From the NCBI GenBank assembly GCA_020746835.1, contig JAGPNK010000018.1:372001-436000 (forward strand): a stretch of DNA of 64,000 nt. Reading direction: 5' to 3'. Of this stretch, positions 31,301-46,092 are shown piece by piece. Below the pieces are notes generated by a model that was not told the DNA's origin, searched no databases, and worked only from the letters and a program-made list of their open reading frames with translations. The position numbers were made by a program, and so were the translations under genes. Every line of letters starts with the position of its first letter. Positions within the stretch are counted from its first letter, which is position 1. Source of the stretch: Stachybotrys elegans. Lineage: Eukaryota; Ascomycota; Sordariomycetes; Hypocreales; Stachybotryaceae.

Positions 31301-33733
31301 GGGGAAGGCTCCCGTGGCCGACACGGGGAGGTTGTAGAACAGGCTGCCGACGATGAGGCCCTGAAAGACTAGGCCTCCCCATTTGCCCAGGAGCGAGGCC
31401 TTGTCACCCCACATGACGAGGAACTGGCGCTCGGTGCAGGCCATGACCTGCTTCCAGAAGGAGACGGTGTAATTCTTCTTGGCCGTCTTGTCGCTCATGT
31501 TGCGGCGGCGCTCCTCGACCATGGCCTGCTGCTGCTGCTCAAACTCGTCCATGTCGACGAGGTTCCGGGCGTAGGCGTCGCTGCGGCGGTACGCGTCGTT
31601 GAACTGGGCGGGCGTCTTGGGGATGCGCTTCTCCCAGCCCGGGCGGGCGTTGCGCTTGTGCTTGTCGCAGACCGAGGTGAGGAAGTCGGCCGTGGTCCAC
31701 CGCTCGGGGCACTCGAAGCCGAGGTCGAGGAAGTACCTCTTGGCCGCGTCGGCAGGACCAAAGTAGAGGCACTGGCCGGCGTCGATGAGCAGCACCTTGT
31801 CGACGAGGCTGTACAGCGACTCGCCGGCCTGGTACAGCGAGACGGCCGTGGAGACGTCGGCCATGTTGGTCATGGCGCGGATCGACTTGACGTACTCGAG
31901 CGCGGTGCTCGCGTCGAGGCCCTTGCTGGAGTTGTCCCAGCCCTGGACCGACGCGCGGGTGATCATGGCCTCGGCGATGCTGACGCGCTTCCTCTCGCCT
32001 CCCGACACGCCCCGGATGAACTCGTTGCCCACCTTGGTCCCCAGCGTGTGCTCGATCCAGAAGAGCTTGGTGACGACGCGCATAAACTCCTTGATGTAGC
32101 TCGCGCGGCTCTCGCCCTCGAGCCGCGACTCCTTGCCCGGCGTGCGCGTCTGCAGCGCAAACTTGAGCGTCCGGCGCACGGTGAGGGTCGCGTAGTGGAG
32201 GTCATCCTCCGGGTTGTAGATGACCTCGCCGCGGAACCTCTTGGCCATGTCCTCGGCCGACGTGCCTCCGTAGGTGACGTGGCCCTGGACGTCCTCGAAG
32301 CCGGACCGCTGATTGCAGAATGCCTTGAGGAACGTGCTGCACCCGGCGCCGGGGCGGCCGAGGACGAGGAGCAGCTCTCCCGGCCGGACGCAGCCGTCAA
32401 AGTTGCTGATGAGGTCTCGCACAGGAGGCTTGCTCGTGGCCGCCTTGCGTCCCATGGACAAGAGGTTGGCCACCTTTCGGAAGGGGGCGGTGAAGATGTC
32501 GCCGACGGTAGGCTGCAGGCTCGCGCCGAGGCCGACGCCCTTGACGGTGAGGTTGCGGAAGATGACGCCGCTGTGGCGCGTCTTCTCCTCCTCGCTGCTT
32601 TCCTGCCTGGTGTGCCCAAACATGCGCGACATGAGCCGCTCAATCTCCTGAGACTCCTCGTCCTGGTCGCCGCGCGAGGCGTCGGTGCGGCGCCGGGAGA
32701 GGGCTCGGAATAGATCATCCTCGTTCTGTATCGTGCGCTTGCGCTGCATGCGAGGCTTCTCGTACTCGGACATGGGGGATGATGACGAGTCTTCATGGTC
32801 GCTCGATGGGGAGATGTCCTCTGCGATGGCTGCCTTCTCTTTCTTGAAGCCCTCGCGCTTCATGGCGGGGGAGTTTTGCCCGTTGAGCGTACTGCTGCCG
32901 GCAGAAGATATGTCGCCCGTGGATATGTCGCTGTGCCGTTTCACCTGGGTGTTGATGGGAGGTGGCATCGCAATGGCGGGTGCGAGCATGTTTCTCTGTT
33001 GGCTGTCTTGAGTGCGTGACTCGGTTGGATGGTCGTTGGGCCTCTGTGCCTCTGTATTCATGGGAAGAGGTGCTACAGGAGAAGACCGAGCTGCATTCAT
33101 CTCTGAAGGGTTTCCAGTTGGAGGCAGATTGATCCAAGAAACGTCATTCCCTCTGTTTGTTGGAGCAACGGGAGGAAGTGAAACAGCGGCGACGGCTTCA
33201 GGCGCAGTCCTCTCAGCCTCGTTTTGACAGCATTCACACTGAGAAGCCCAGGCGAGCGACACCTGAGAGCCATTCTCAGAGGGAGCGGCAAGAGACGGGG
33301 CGCCAGACTTTTGCGACTGCGAGCAAGTACACGTTTTTGCGTGGTGGACATGGTCGAGCTGCCCAGACTCGTGCTGAGAGGGTACTGCGACGGGGAATGC
33401 GTTCATCGAGGGCCGCTGCGATGATGAGTACTGTGACTGTTGCTGTGACTCTGACTGTGATTGCTGGAGATACCGAGGCTGGCCCTGAGTTGTCTGGTAC
33501 GAATACGTAGTTTGGACGGGCTGGCCGATGTAATGATAGGTGGTATTGGAGGACGAGGTAGCAGGTCTATTCTCAGCTGAATAGGAAAAAGACTGCGAGT
33601 GTGATGTTGTCGTGTAAGACTGCTCGTGGGCCGACTCGTAGGTCGGGGTTCGCTCGCCGCTCGATGCCACGCTGGGGGTCTCCGGGAAGCCGCCAGGGAC
33701 ATCGGTATCCCTGGGCGTAGGTCTATCATCCAT
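28398..33733 (-). CDS. PDR-type ABC transporter (ABCG full-size, 1759 aa)
   Basis: Drug or metabolite efflux pump of the plasma membrane with order (NBD-TMD)2. Two exons, 30244-33733 and 28398-30187, join in phase within the second Walker A (SG|AGKTTLLN). NBD1 has the degenerate fungal PDR Walker A GRPGAGCST (about residue 455; Cys replaces the catalytic Lys) and signature VSGGERKRVSIAEA (about 573). NBD2 has the intact Walker A MGASGAGKTTLLN (about 1160), linker LNQEQRKRLTIG and Walker B LLMFLDEPTSGLDSG. Each half carries six predicted membrane segments; the last, WRDFGIFCGFIVFNYFIIFF, is followed by a basic tail. The N-terminal 350 or so residues are Ser/Gln-rich with CTCSQSQ and CECCQNE clusters, making the protein about 250 aa longer than typical Pdr5/Cdr1. 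The start at 33733 is the first ATG of the hydrophilic N-terminus. The substrate is unknown. Confidence 0.93.
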
Positions 33734-34557
33734 GGTGAATGACTTTGATGCTACTCTGCGGGTGGTTTGGTTGGTGCATCCAGATCCAGGCTTGCTATAG
33801 GAAGTGGTGATTGGTATGGTTGTGTAAGTGAAGCCGCAAGCACAACAAACCGCAACTGCAAACACGGGCAATCAACTGTAGATTGTCCCTTGAAAGGAAC
33901 AATAGACATTCTAAATACGGCACAAGCCAAAACTCTATCCCGCCGGTCGCATCGGCTCGGACAACAGCAAAGCCCGCGAGTGCGATGTACAAGTCCAGCT
34001 CGGCCAAGTCTATGACGAAACAGGGATGCCCTCCAAGGTGTTTAGTGGCTCCTGCACGTGGCTAGAGGCTGTCTCGCGCACACGTCAAGCCTGAAACCAA
34101 ACAATGATCGCCGTCGGCCAATCGAGCTGGTCATCGACGGCCCACCAACTCGTTGCTAGACGTCATATACGCATGGCCCAATCGGGCCTTACCAGTGCCG
34201 ATGGACAAGCTCTTTGCCCTTTTCACCTCGGTGTTCGGAGCCGGATGAACACCACCATACTTGCAAATCTGATCTTTACGCCAGCCAGCTGATATAGCTG
34301 GCGTTGTCCGACAGCAGATAGCGCCTTGGCTGACGCCGTGGCTGATAGCTTCAGCACATTCACATTCTTGTCGCAGCTTAATCACAGCATGTAGCCGATT
34401 CTCGCAGGAATCAAACTAATGAATCCATCGTCGATTCTCAGCAGTGGTAGCGTTTACATGATTGATTCATGATTCGGTTTGTACTAGCCATCATCGCAAA
34501 CATCCTCCTTTATTTACTGAATCAACTCTAATTGTGAGGCTGTCTATAATAAATAAA
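33734..34557. other. Intergenic, no gene seen
   Basis: It holds the promoter of the ABC transporter and the 3' flank of the P-type ATPase. A short inverted repeat, CCAGCT GATAT AGCTGG, occurs at about 34284-34300. No coding frame is convincing. Confidence 0.4.
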
Positions 34558-38290
<3,733 letters not shown>

Positions 38291-40227
38291 CGGCGGCGGC
38301 AGAGGACGAAAGGATTCGAAATGAAGAGGCAAAGAACAAGAAGAGATGGAAAGCAGGACAGCAGCGACAGAGAGCAGTGAGACAGGACTGAGGGAGAGAG
38401 ATCGTCGGGGTTCCAAGGCGAGAAGCACTTTATATCACACCGGGAGGGCGCCAACAAGGCCCTCCCCTCGCCATCACCACATGCCAGCCCGCCTTTTTCG
38501 GCATCCTCCTCGCGATGCTGCTCCTACATGACAGCTCACTTGCCAGGGGGAAATTCTCAGCTAGCCAGGAAACAGAGCATAGGCCCGTGGACAATAATAA
38601 CACACGGATACAAGACCGACGGCCAACCCAGGCATAATACGGACATGGCACAGGAACGCGAGCGAGTAGGGGGCGTGGGGTGCGTATTAAACATAAAATC
38701 CCATGGCAAAGTGAAAGAAAAGCGCGCCAAAGCATGTATCTACCAAGTCGTCGAGCAAGCACATGTCTATGCGTGATATTCACCACGACGACTTACACGA
38801 GGGGGCGTGCATCTTGCAACGAACCAAACAACGGCCCGACGACTCAAGCCCTGCAAAAAAAAGGTCGGGAATTATTCCAGTCACACCAAGCCGCATGTAG
38901 TCTGATGCGGGTGTCGTCGCTTCCGTCCAACATCGAAAAGCTTCATGCCATCAAGCTTTTGCTCCTCCCACGCCCCCCCCCCCCTCCGCAAGCCCCAGGT
39001 CCCTGATCTCCACACACACGAGGAGGCCTCTCCCTCCCTCCCTCCCTCTCTATTGTGCGTGTGTCACCCTTCTTTGGCGGCAAGGAAAGGAAGCCTTTCC
39101 CTTGACGCCCGCTGCGCCATCACTGCCACGTTCACCACACCACGCTACGCGAGGAGGCCTCACAGAGGCCTCCCGCTCCTTTCCTTCTCTTCTCTCTTTT
39201 CCTTATTAGTCCGTCTAATCACTCCTCCCCCCATACTAAACATGGCCATGTCCGACGAAATTACACCCCTTTGGGCATAGGGCTCCATGCCGTCAGTGGC
39301 TTGATACAAGAACTTTCTAGCCTCAGGCGGCCTCCAGCCTGCGCCCCAGTAAGCTTGGACAATCTGGATTCGTCTGTTTGCGCGCCTTCCCGACAAGAGG
39401 CGACAAACTCCCCTTGTCGCCTCGGCTAGCTGCCGCTCTTAACCGATCTGCCCATTCCCACGTTGTGTCCAACTCTCCCTCTGCTATCACAATACACTCA
39501 CGTCACTGCAGACAGGATGACGAAAAGAGGGTACAATCAGAGGTGGAAGCAGTAGAGCGCAAATAAACGGTAAGGTAGACAGTATAGACAATAAATCTTA
39601 TATTCATACCCGTCGCAGGCAAATACCCACGCAGGTGTAAAAGTCTCCCCCAGTCTTGGTCAGGAGTGCTATATATCATGAATCATCTCTTTCTCGTCTC
39701 AATCCAAACTCCCGACGGCACAGCGCCGTCCCAGGAGCGAGGAAAACAGTAAAAGGCAGATGCAATGAAACAGGGGTAGTCAGAAGGTTATAAAAGAAGA
39801 AGAAAGACAAGAGGAGAAAGAAAGAGAAGCAAAATAGAGGGGGGGGTGATAATTATGCGGTGGCAACAGACTCGCACGTCTTCCGTCCTCCTCTCCCTCC
39901 CTCTCTCTCCCTTCTATCGAAGTTGATTCCAAAACATCTTCGGCGGCGTCGTGGTATATAACAAAGTCCGTTCGTCCATCGCTAGCAGAAACGAAAAAGG
40001 GGAAAGGGAAAACAGAACAAGAAAAAAACAAAAACAAGAAAAAACAAACAAGCACGCCGAGGCCCATCCTCCGTAACTCCTGGCATGGCGGTCCCAACAA
40101 GAACATTTTCAGCGTCAACATCAACATTACCGTCAACGTCAACGTCAAACATCCGGGCCAACGGCGCCGCAAACTCCCCGTGGTAGCTTCAGTCATCGGC
40201 TTCGGCTCGCGCACAGCCTAGCCCTCT
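38291..40227. other. 1.9-kb intergenic region, no gene seen
   Basis: It includes the ATPase promoter and the kinesin 3' flank. Simple-sequence tracts occur: a C-run at about 38980-38991, CTCCCTCC repeats at about 39027-39055, and an A/G-rich tract at about 39785-39845. Short frames here look non-coding. Confidence 0.45.
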
Positions 40228-43200
40228 CTAGAAGCAGTTCAGGCTGCTGCCCTTCTTCTTACGCCCCTTGTTGATGGCGTTCATGCGGTCCTCGAGCTGC
40301 TTTCTAGCCAGCTCGGCCGCTTGTCTCTTCTTGCGCTCCTCCTCCACTGCCTGCACGCTCCATCGGGGATCCGGCGCTTCCGTTGCCGGTCGGTCCTTGA
40401 GCTCCTTGACTTCGCCCTCGAGCTCCTGTGCACGCTTCTTCCAGGCGTCGCAGTCCGCCTTGACCTTGTTGGACTGCTTCTCCAGGTCCGTGAGAGCCTC
40501 TTCAAGCGTCTGCGTGAGCTGGCGCTCCGCGTATAGATGCTTCTCGATCGTGCGGATACGGGCCTCCTGGTCCTCGGTGAGCTGCGAGATGCCGATCGTG
40601 TCCTTGCTCATCGGGCGGCCCATGGTCGGCGACGTAGGCGCCGTGCCAGTTGGCGAGGTGCTGCCGGTCGCGCCCATGGGCAGCGGCGGCAGGGGGATGG
40701 CCGGCGGGGGCGACGGGAGGGACACGACAGAGGCAGTCTTGCGGATCGTCGAGTTGGAGTCGGATCGCTTAATCTCGCCCGTCGAAGACGTCATCTCGTT
40801 GAACTTGATCTGCTTCGTGTTAGTAACGGGACAAAGTTGGTTGGATGGTGGGTGCTGGGCGAAACGTACCACAAGGCTGTTGTACTCCTCACGGAGAGAC
40901 TCGAGCTCAGACTGAGCACGGATTCGGCCAGCCATAGCCTCCTCGAGCTGAGCGTTGCGCTCCGACTGGAGCGTGCTCAGGCGGTTGTTGGTCATCTGAG
41001 CCTCGTCAAAGTTGTGCTGCAGCTGCTCCTCCAGCTCCTCGACCAGGCGGCTGTTCTTCTTGCTCTGAGACTGGAGATCAGACACCCTGTGCTTCACAGC
41101 AGTGACCTGGGCGGTGATGCTGTCCGAAGGGATGGTATCGCTCGTCTCGCTCAGGAGATCAGCCATGGCCTTCTTGGCCGTCTCGACCTCCTGCGAAAGG
41201 TGCTCGTTGACGACTGACAGCTCCTTGAGGTGGGACTCGAGCTCATTGGCCTTCTGCTTCTCCTCCGTCAATGCCTTGCGGTCAGCCACCAGCCCGTCGA
41301 TGCGCTGCGTAAGCTTCTGCGTGTTGATGTCGACTCCCAGAGCATACGCCATGTGGGCGGCCACCTGCATCAAGTCGTCCCTAGATTCGGCAAGCTCGCC
41401 CTCGAGACGCTGCACAGTATCGGCGTGCTCGCTAAGCAGAACCTCGACCTGCTCCTCGTAGCCCTTTTGCTCGCGCGTCCTAAGCTCGGCGAGCTCCTTG
41501 GCATGGGCAGCCTTGAGCTCCTCCAGACCGTCCTCGCTCGACTTGGACGTGTGCTCGTGGGCCGACAGCTTCTCCTCGAGGCTGGTGATGAGGGCGCGGA
41601 GCTTCTCAGCCTCGGCCACGGCCTCGCCATGCGCCTTGGTAATCTCTTCAAGCTCGGCACGGACGGCTTGATGTGCTGCCTCGGCTTCGGCCACCTTGGC
41701 ATTGCTGTTGTTGATGATGATCTTGTACTCATCAATCTCCTCGCGCAAGAAGCGCGCCAGGCTCTCATGCTTCTTCTCGGCCTCTCGGAGTGCCTCGTCC
41801 TTCTCAGAGGTAAACTCGCCCTGCGTCTCAATAAGCTTGGTGTTGACCGACTCAATCTGCTCCTCGAGCTGCTTGATGGTGTCGCGCATCTCCTTCTCCG
41901 TCTTCTCGAGACCTTCCAGGGCGTACTTGTGCTTGTTCTCCCAGTCGGCCAGCTCGGCTTGGAGCTTGGCAATCTGCTCCTCCTGGGCGGGCGTGGCACC
42001 CTCTCCGTCGCCTCGGGAGGCCGAGGCCCCCACAGACTGACGAAGCGTCTCAAGCTCTGCAGCCAGCTCCTGCTCCCGAGCCGCGTGCGATTCGCGCATA
42101 GAGTTGATCTGCCTCTCGCTCTGCTCGAGCTGGTCGCGGAGCGTAGCAACCATGGCCATATCCATGGGGGTGGACTTCAGACTGGATCGCTCGCGCGTCA
42201 GACCGGTGATGATGGTCATCTTGGTCTCCATCTCCTTCTTAGTCGAGGCGACGTCAGCCTCGAGCTCCTGGATGCGCTGGCTACGCACGTGGAGTTCGTG
42301 CATGGCCGAGTTGAGATTCAGCTCAAAGTTCTGCATCGTGTCGGTGTGTCCTTGGAAGTTTTCGGCGGCAATGTTTCGGAGGGCGGCGAAGGAACGGTGG
42401 GCACGGTCAATGATCATGACGTTCTGGCTAGACTTGCGGCGGATGACGGGCGTCGAGGTGCGAGGCGACGTGACCTCGACGGCGCGGGCCTTGTGCACCT
42501 CGGTCTTGAGCTCCTCGACTATATCCAGGGTCTCGCTGTGCTTGAGCTCGAGCTGGGCGTATCGCTCGGCGAGCTCCCGTTCGGCCATCTCGCGCTCTCC
42601 GGCAAGGATCTTGAGGCGCTCGAGCTCGGCTGCCCACTGGTCAGTAGCGGAGAGGGTCAAGTCATCAGTCGAGGCGTCAGGCTTAGTCGTGGCGTTTTCA
42701 TCCTCAGATCCGCTGTCGGCGTGCGAGGTGGCGGCGGTGGCAGGAGAATCCATAGCCGAAGACAGCTCCGAGGAGAGGGAGCGCGACATGGAGGATCGAG
42801 GACCATCCTTGAGGCTCTGCGACTTGCCAGACATGAAGGAATTGGGTCGGATGTCGGTAGGCGAAAACGGAGTCACGGCAGAGATGATGGATGCGCGGTT
42901 GTCGTTGCTGACGTGGCGAGCCTCGTCGACGGCATCCTGCAAGTCGGAAATCTTTCGCATCGCCTCCTCATACTGAGCGCTGAGAACATCGTATTGGTTG
43001 ATGGTGTTCTCGTGCTCCACGCGGAGATCGAAGAGCTCCTGCGTGACGTTCTCGAGCTTGTCGGCAACGTACTTGGTCTGGGCTGGGCTGGGAGCCGTCT
43101 CCTGGCCGTTGGGAGTGGATCTGGACCTGGACCTGGAGCGACTGTCGCTTCCGAGTTCCTCCTCGGCTTCCTCCTCAACCGTGTCGATCTTGGACTCGGA

Positions 43201-45599
43201 GCCCTCATCCTCATCGTCTTCGGGGATGGGGTCCTCCATCTGGCTGTGCCTGCTAACGTGCGACTGGCTGCGCGAGTGCTCCATGGGGCGGCGGCGGGAT
43301 GCGACGCTCCCCACAACTTCGGTCTCGGGCTGGGGTTGCTTGGCCTCCTGAACGTGGTCGAGCTCGTGAAGCAGCGAGTCTAGCTTGCCCAGGCTACGCT
43401 GGCGCTCCACGACCTGCTCAAGACGGTCAATCTCGCGCTGCATAAGTTCGGCATCCTGGTCAGCTTCGGCCAGACGTTCCTCGAGGGTGGAGATGTAGTC
43501 TTCGCACGAGGCCTCGTTCTCGCGGATGCGGGCAATCTCCTTGCGCAAGTCCATGATGATGACGGTGTTCTTCTCATCGCCGCTGGTGTGGCCATCGAGC
43601 TTGGACTCGAGGTCGCGGAGGTAGTTCTCGGTACTGGCCTCGCGGTCGGTGAGCTTCTGCAGACGGTTGTGAAGCTGCGAGTTGATTGTCTCGACGTATG
43701 CGCACTTGCTCTCCTTCTCGAGAAGGTTAGCCTCGGTGGTGGAGAGGGTGCCCCGGGTGCTGGAGAGAGACTGCTCGAGAGACTGGATCGTCTTCTCGTA
43801 CTCGAGGACGACCTGCTCGACGGCCTGGGCAAACGAGTTGGAGCGGTTGAGACGGTCATCGGCGCTGCCTCCGTGGAGGTCATCGCCGTGGAGCTCGCCC
43901 GACTCTCGCTCACGAGCACGGGCCATTTCGGAGATGAGGCGAGCGTGGCGCTCGCTAAGCGCGTTGTAGCTCTCCTGGGTATCGAGCAGCTGGTTCTGAA
44001 GCTCCACCTCACGCTCGTTGGCCTTCTCGGAACGCTCGGACATGCCCTGGATCTCGCGTCCGGGGCTTAAACCACCATTCCGCTGCGAGGCGTTTCGGAT
44101 CTGCTCGCGGAGGAAAGCGACCTCGGCCTTGAGTCTGTCGATGACAGCCTGCTTGTCACTCTCTTCGAGCTGCTGGATGCGCGGCTTGGACTGAATGGCG
44201 CGGGCGCGCTGGGCGTACTGAACCGTGTTGAGCGTCTCGCTGAGGTGGAACTCGGCGGGCGTGACGCAGGCAATCATGTAGGTTATGGCATTGCCGCCAA
44301 GAGAGTCCTGCAGGAGACGGGTGAGTCGGGAATCACGGTAGGAAACGTGAGATCCTGGGTTTCGCGAAGAAAGCTGGCTGATGACCTTGCCGAGGGCGGC
44401 GAGACCACCGTTGATGGAGATTCCTTCCTTGGCCCGCTCGCCCTGGGCACCCGTGTTCTTCAAGCGTTCGCTACCAGCCAAGTCGACGAAATGCAACTTG
44501 CTGTCGGTGGTGATGGAGACTTCATTGCCCGTCATGGCCTCGATGGGTACAGAGAAGCGCTTCTCGGCGCCCTTGGGTGCCTGGTAGCCGCTCTTTCGCT
44601 GGACCAGGTTGAGGGAGAAGACAGCATGGGAACGCGACGACTTGGCGTTGATGGCAGTAGCATCGGTCTGACGGATGGAGGAGCCGAAACTGAGGGCGTT
44701 CATGAGATCCTCGGTCGAGTTGATGTCGACTTGTCGGAGCCCGGTAAGAATGATGTTGCCCTTGGTATCTTCGCGAATGGCAACATTGGAGCGCTCGCTG
44801 GCGGGTGTGTTGTCGGAAACGAGCAGATCGCGCAGCTGTTCGTTGTAGATCTCGACGTAGGTGGCCTTCAAGGACCAGGAGCGATCGCCCAGGGAGTTTT
44901 GTTGGGCGAGACCTCGCGGCGTCTTGAGATGGGATAGAGAGTTTCGGTTGGCCTTGGGATTGGGCGCGGGTGCCAAGTTGATTTTGGATGTATCGAGCTT
45001 CTCGAAGAGGGCGGTGGCGGCTCTGGGGATGACACCCATCAAGTCTTCGTCCATCTGCTCGCCTGGGCCGGACGTTCCCATGGTGTAAGATTTACCTGCA
45101 CCCGACTGGCCATAGGCAAGCAGAGACACATTGTAGCCTTGAGTGAATGCGGTTACGGAATCTGAAAGGTAGTCCCAGATGCCCTCCTGGGAGACGTCGG
45201 AGCCAAACACGCGATCGAAGACGAACAACTTGCGACCCTGGGGGGAGTCTATGGAGATGCTGGTATCGGAGGTAGTCTGGACCATGGAGCGCTGGAAGCG
45301 CTGAGGGATGAGGTCGAAGCCCGGGTCGGTGGGCTTGAGAGGTGGTCGCACTCGGACGGCTAGAGACAGAAACAAACATGGTCAGCAAGATGGTGGGAAA
45401 AGGCATGGAAGCACGGCGTCGACATACCGACTTTGACGGCGGTACGAGTGTCCTCGTCGGAGGCTCTGCTGCCGGACAACGGAGCGCCCGTCTTGGAGGA
45501 CATGCTGAGGCGACTGGTACTCCTGTGCGTAGGCCTGGCGATGGCGCTCATCGGTCGCGAAGGCGGATGCCCCGGCGACACGGGGGGTGAGCTGGCCAT
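40228..45599 (-). CDS. Long coiled-coil kinesin, N-terminal motor (1747 aa)
   Basis: Microtubule motor. Exons 45428-45599, 40870-45359 and 40228-40809 join in phase. Residues about 55-430 are the motor: start AVRVRPPLKP, P-loop GQSGAGKSYTMG (near 139), switch I NAKSSRSHAVF, and switch II HFVDLAGSERL (near 347). Long heptad-rich coiled coils follow to about residue 1550, broken by an acidic/Ser-Arg stretch (SDSRSRSRSRS) and a phospho-rich segment. Next come a Pro-rich linker (LPSPPPAIPLPPLP), a last coiled coil, and a basic tail ending KGRKKKGSSLNCF. Architecture fits kinesin-4/chromokinesin-like fungal motors, but subfamily is not certain. The second intron (40810-40869) is exactly 60 bp, phase 0 and stop-free (GTACGT...TACTAAC...CAG), so its retention would add 20 residues. 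Confidence 0.93.
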
Positions 45600-46049
45600 G
45601 GCTCAGGGGAGAGAGGGGACTGTGAACAAAGAGGAGCGACCTGATGGCGAGCGGCGATGGAGGCAGGACGCGAAGGAGGTAGAATAAAAGAGAGAGGAAG
45701 GGTTGACGACGACGACGACGAGGGCGTCTGGATCGTGGATCTTGGGCGTCCAAGTTTGGGCGGGCAATGGCAAGAGGTCCGAGTCCAAATCCTTGGGGGA
45801 GAGAACCAAAGAAAAAAAAGTTACGGCCAGTCAAAAGGCAGGCAGCCGGACCGAGCCTGGGAGGGAGAGAATGGCACTGGATTGGCCTCGCTGGATTGGT
45901 CAGATTTGGTTGGATTACATGTCAGGGCAAGGGACGAAAAAAGGGGGAGGCGGGGACCCGCGGGAGAGAAGAAGCTTGGGTAGCGCAAGGTACCAGGACG
46001 GGCGGTAGAGGGGCAGCGAGGCAGGAGGGTACAAGAGGGTACCTCACAA

Positions 46050-46092
46050 GTACCTACCTATGTATGTACCTAGGTAGGTATGTATGTATGTA
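46050..46092. repeat. Imperfect palindromic GTAC/TATG microsatellite
   Basis: GTACCTACCTATGTATGTAC is followed by CTAGGTAGGTATGTATGTATGTAC. The 4-bp unit TATG/TACC repeats and the two halves are partly complementary around CCTAGG, so the site can fold back on itself. Confidence 0.75.

Noticed and set aside
31658..32713. 351-codon frame on the plus strand
   Set aside because: Antisense to the first nucleotide-binding domain of the ABC transporter, with no domain of its own.
38945..39280. 111-codon frame upstream of the ATPase
   Set aside because: It runs through a poly-C tract and CTCC repeats; translation is Ser/Pro/Leu low complexity.
40228..40260. Possible prenylation (CAAX) motif at the kinesin C-terminus
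   Set aside because: The cysteine is second from last (..NCF), so there are too few residues after it for CAAX.
41230..43383. 717-codon open frame on the plus strand
   Set aside because: Antisense shadow of the kinesin coiled coil (Leu/Val/Gly-rich translation from GAG/CTC codons).
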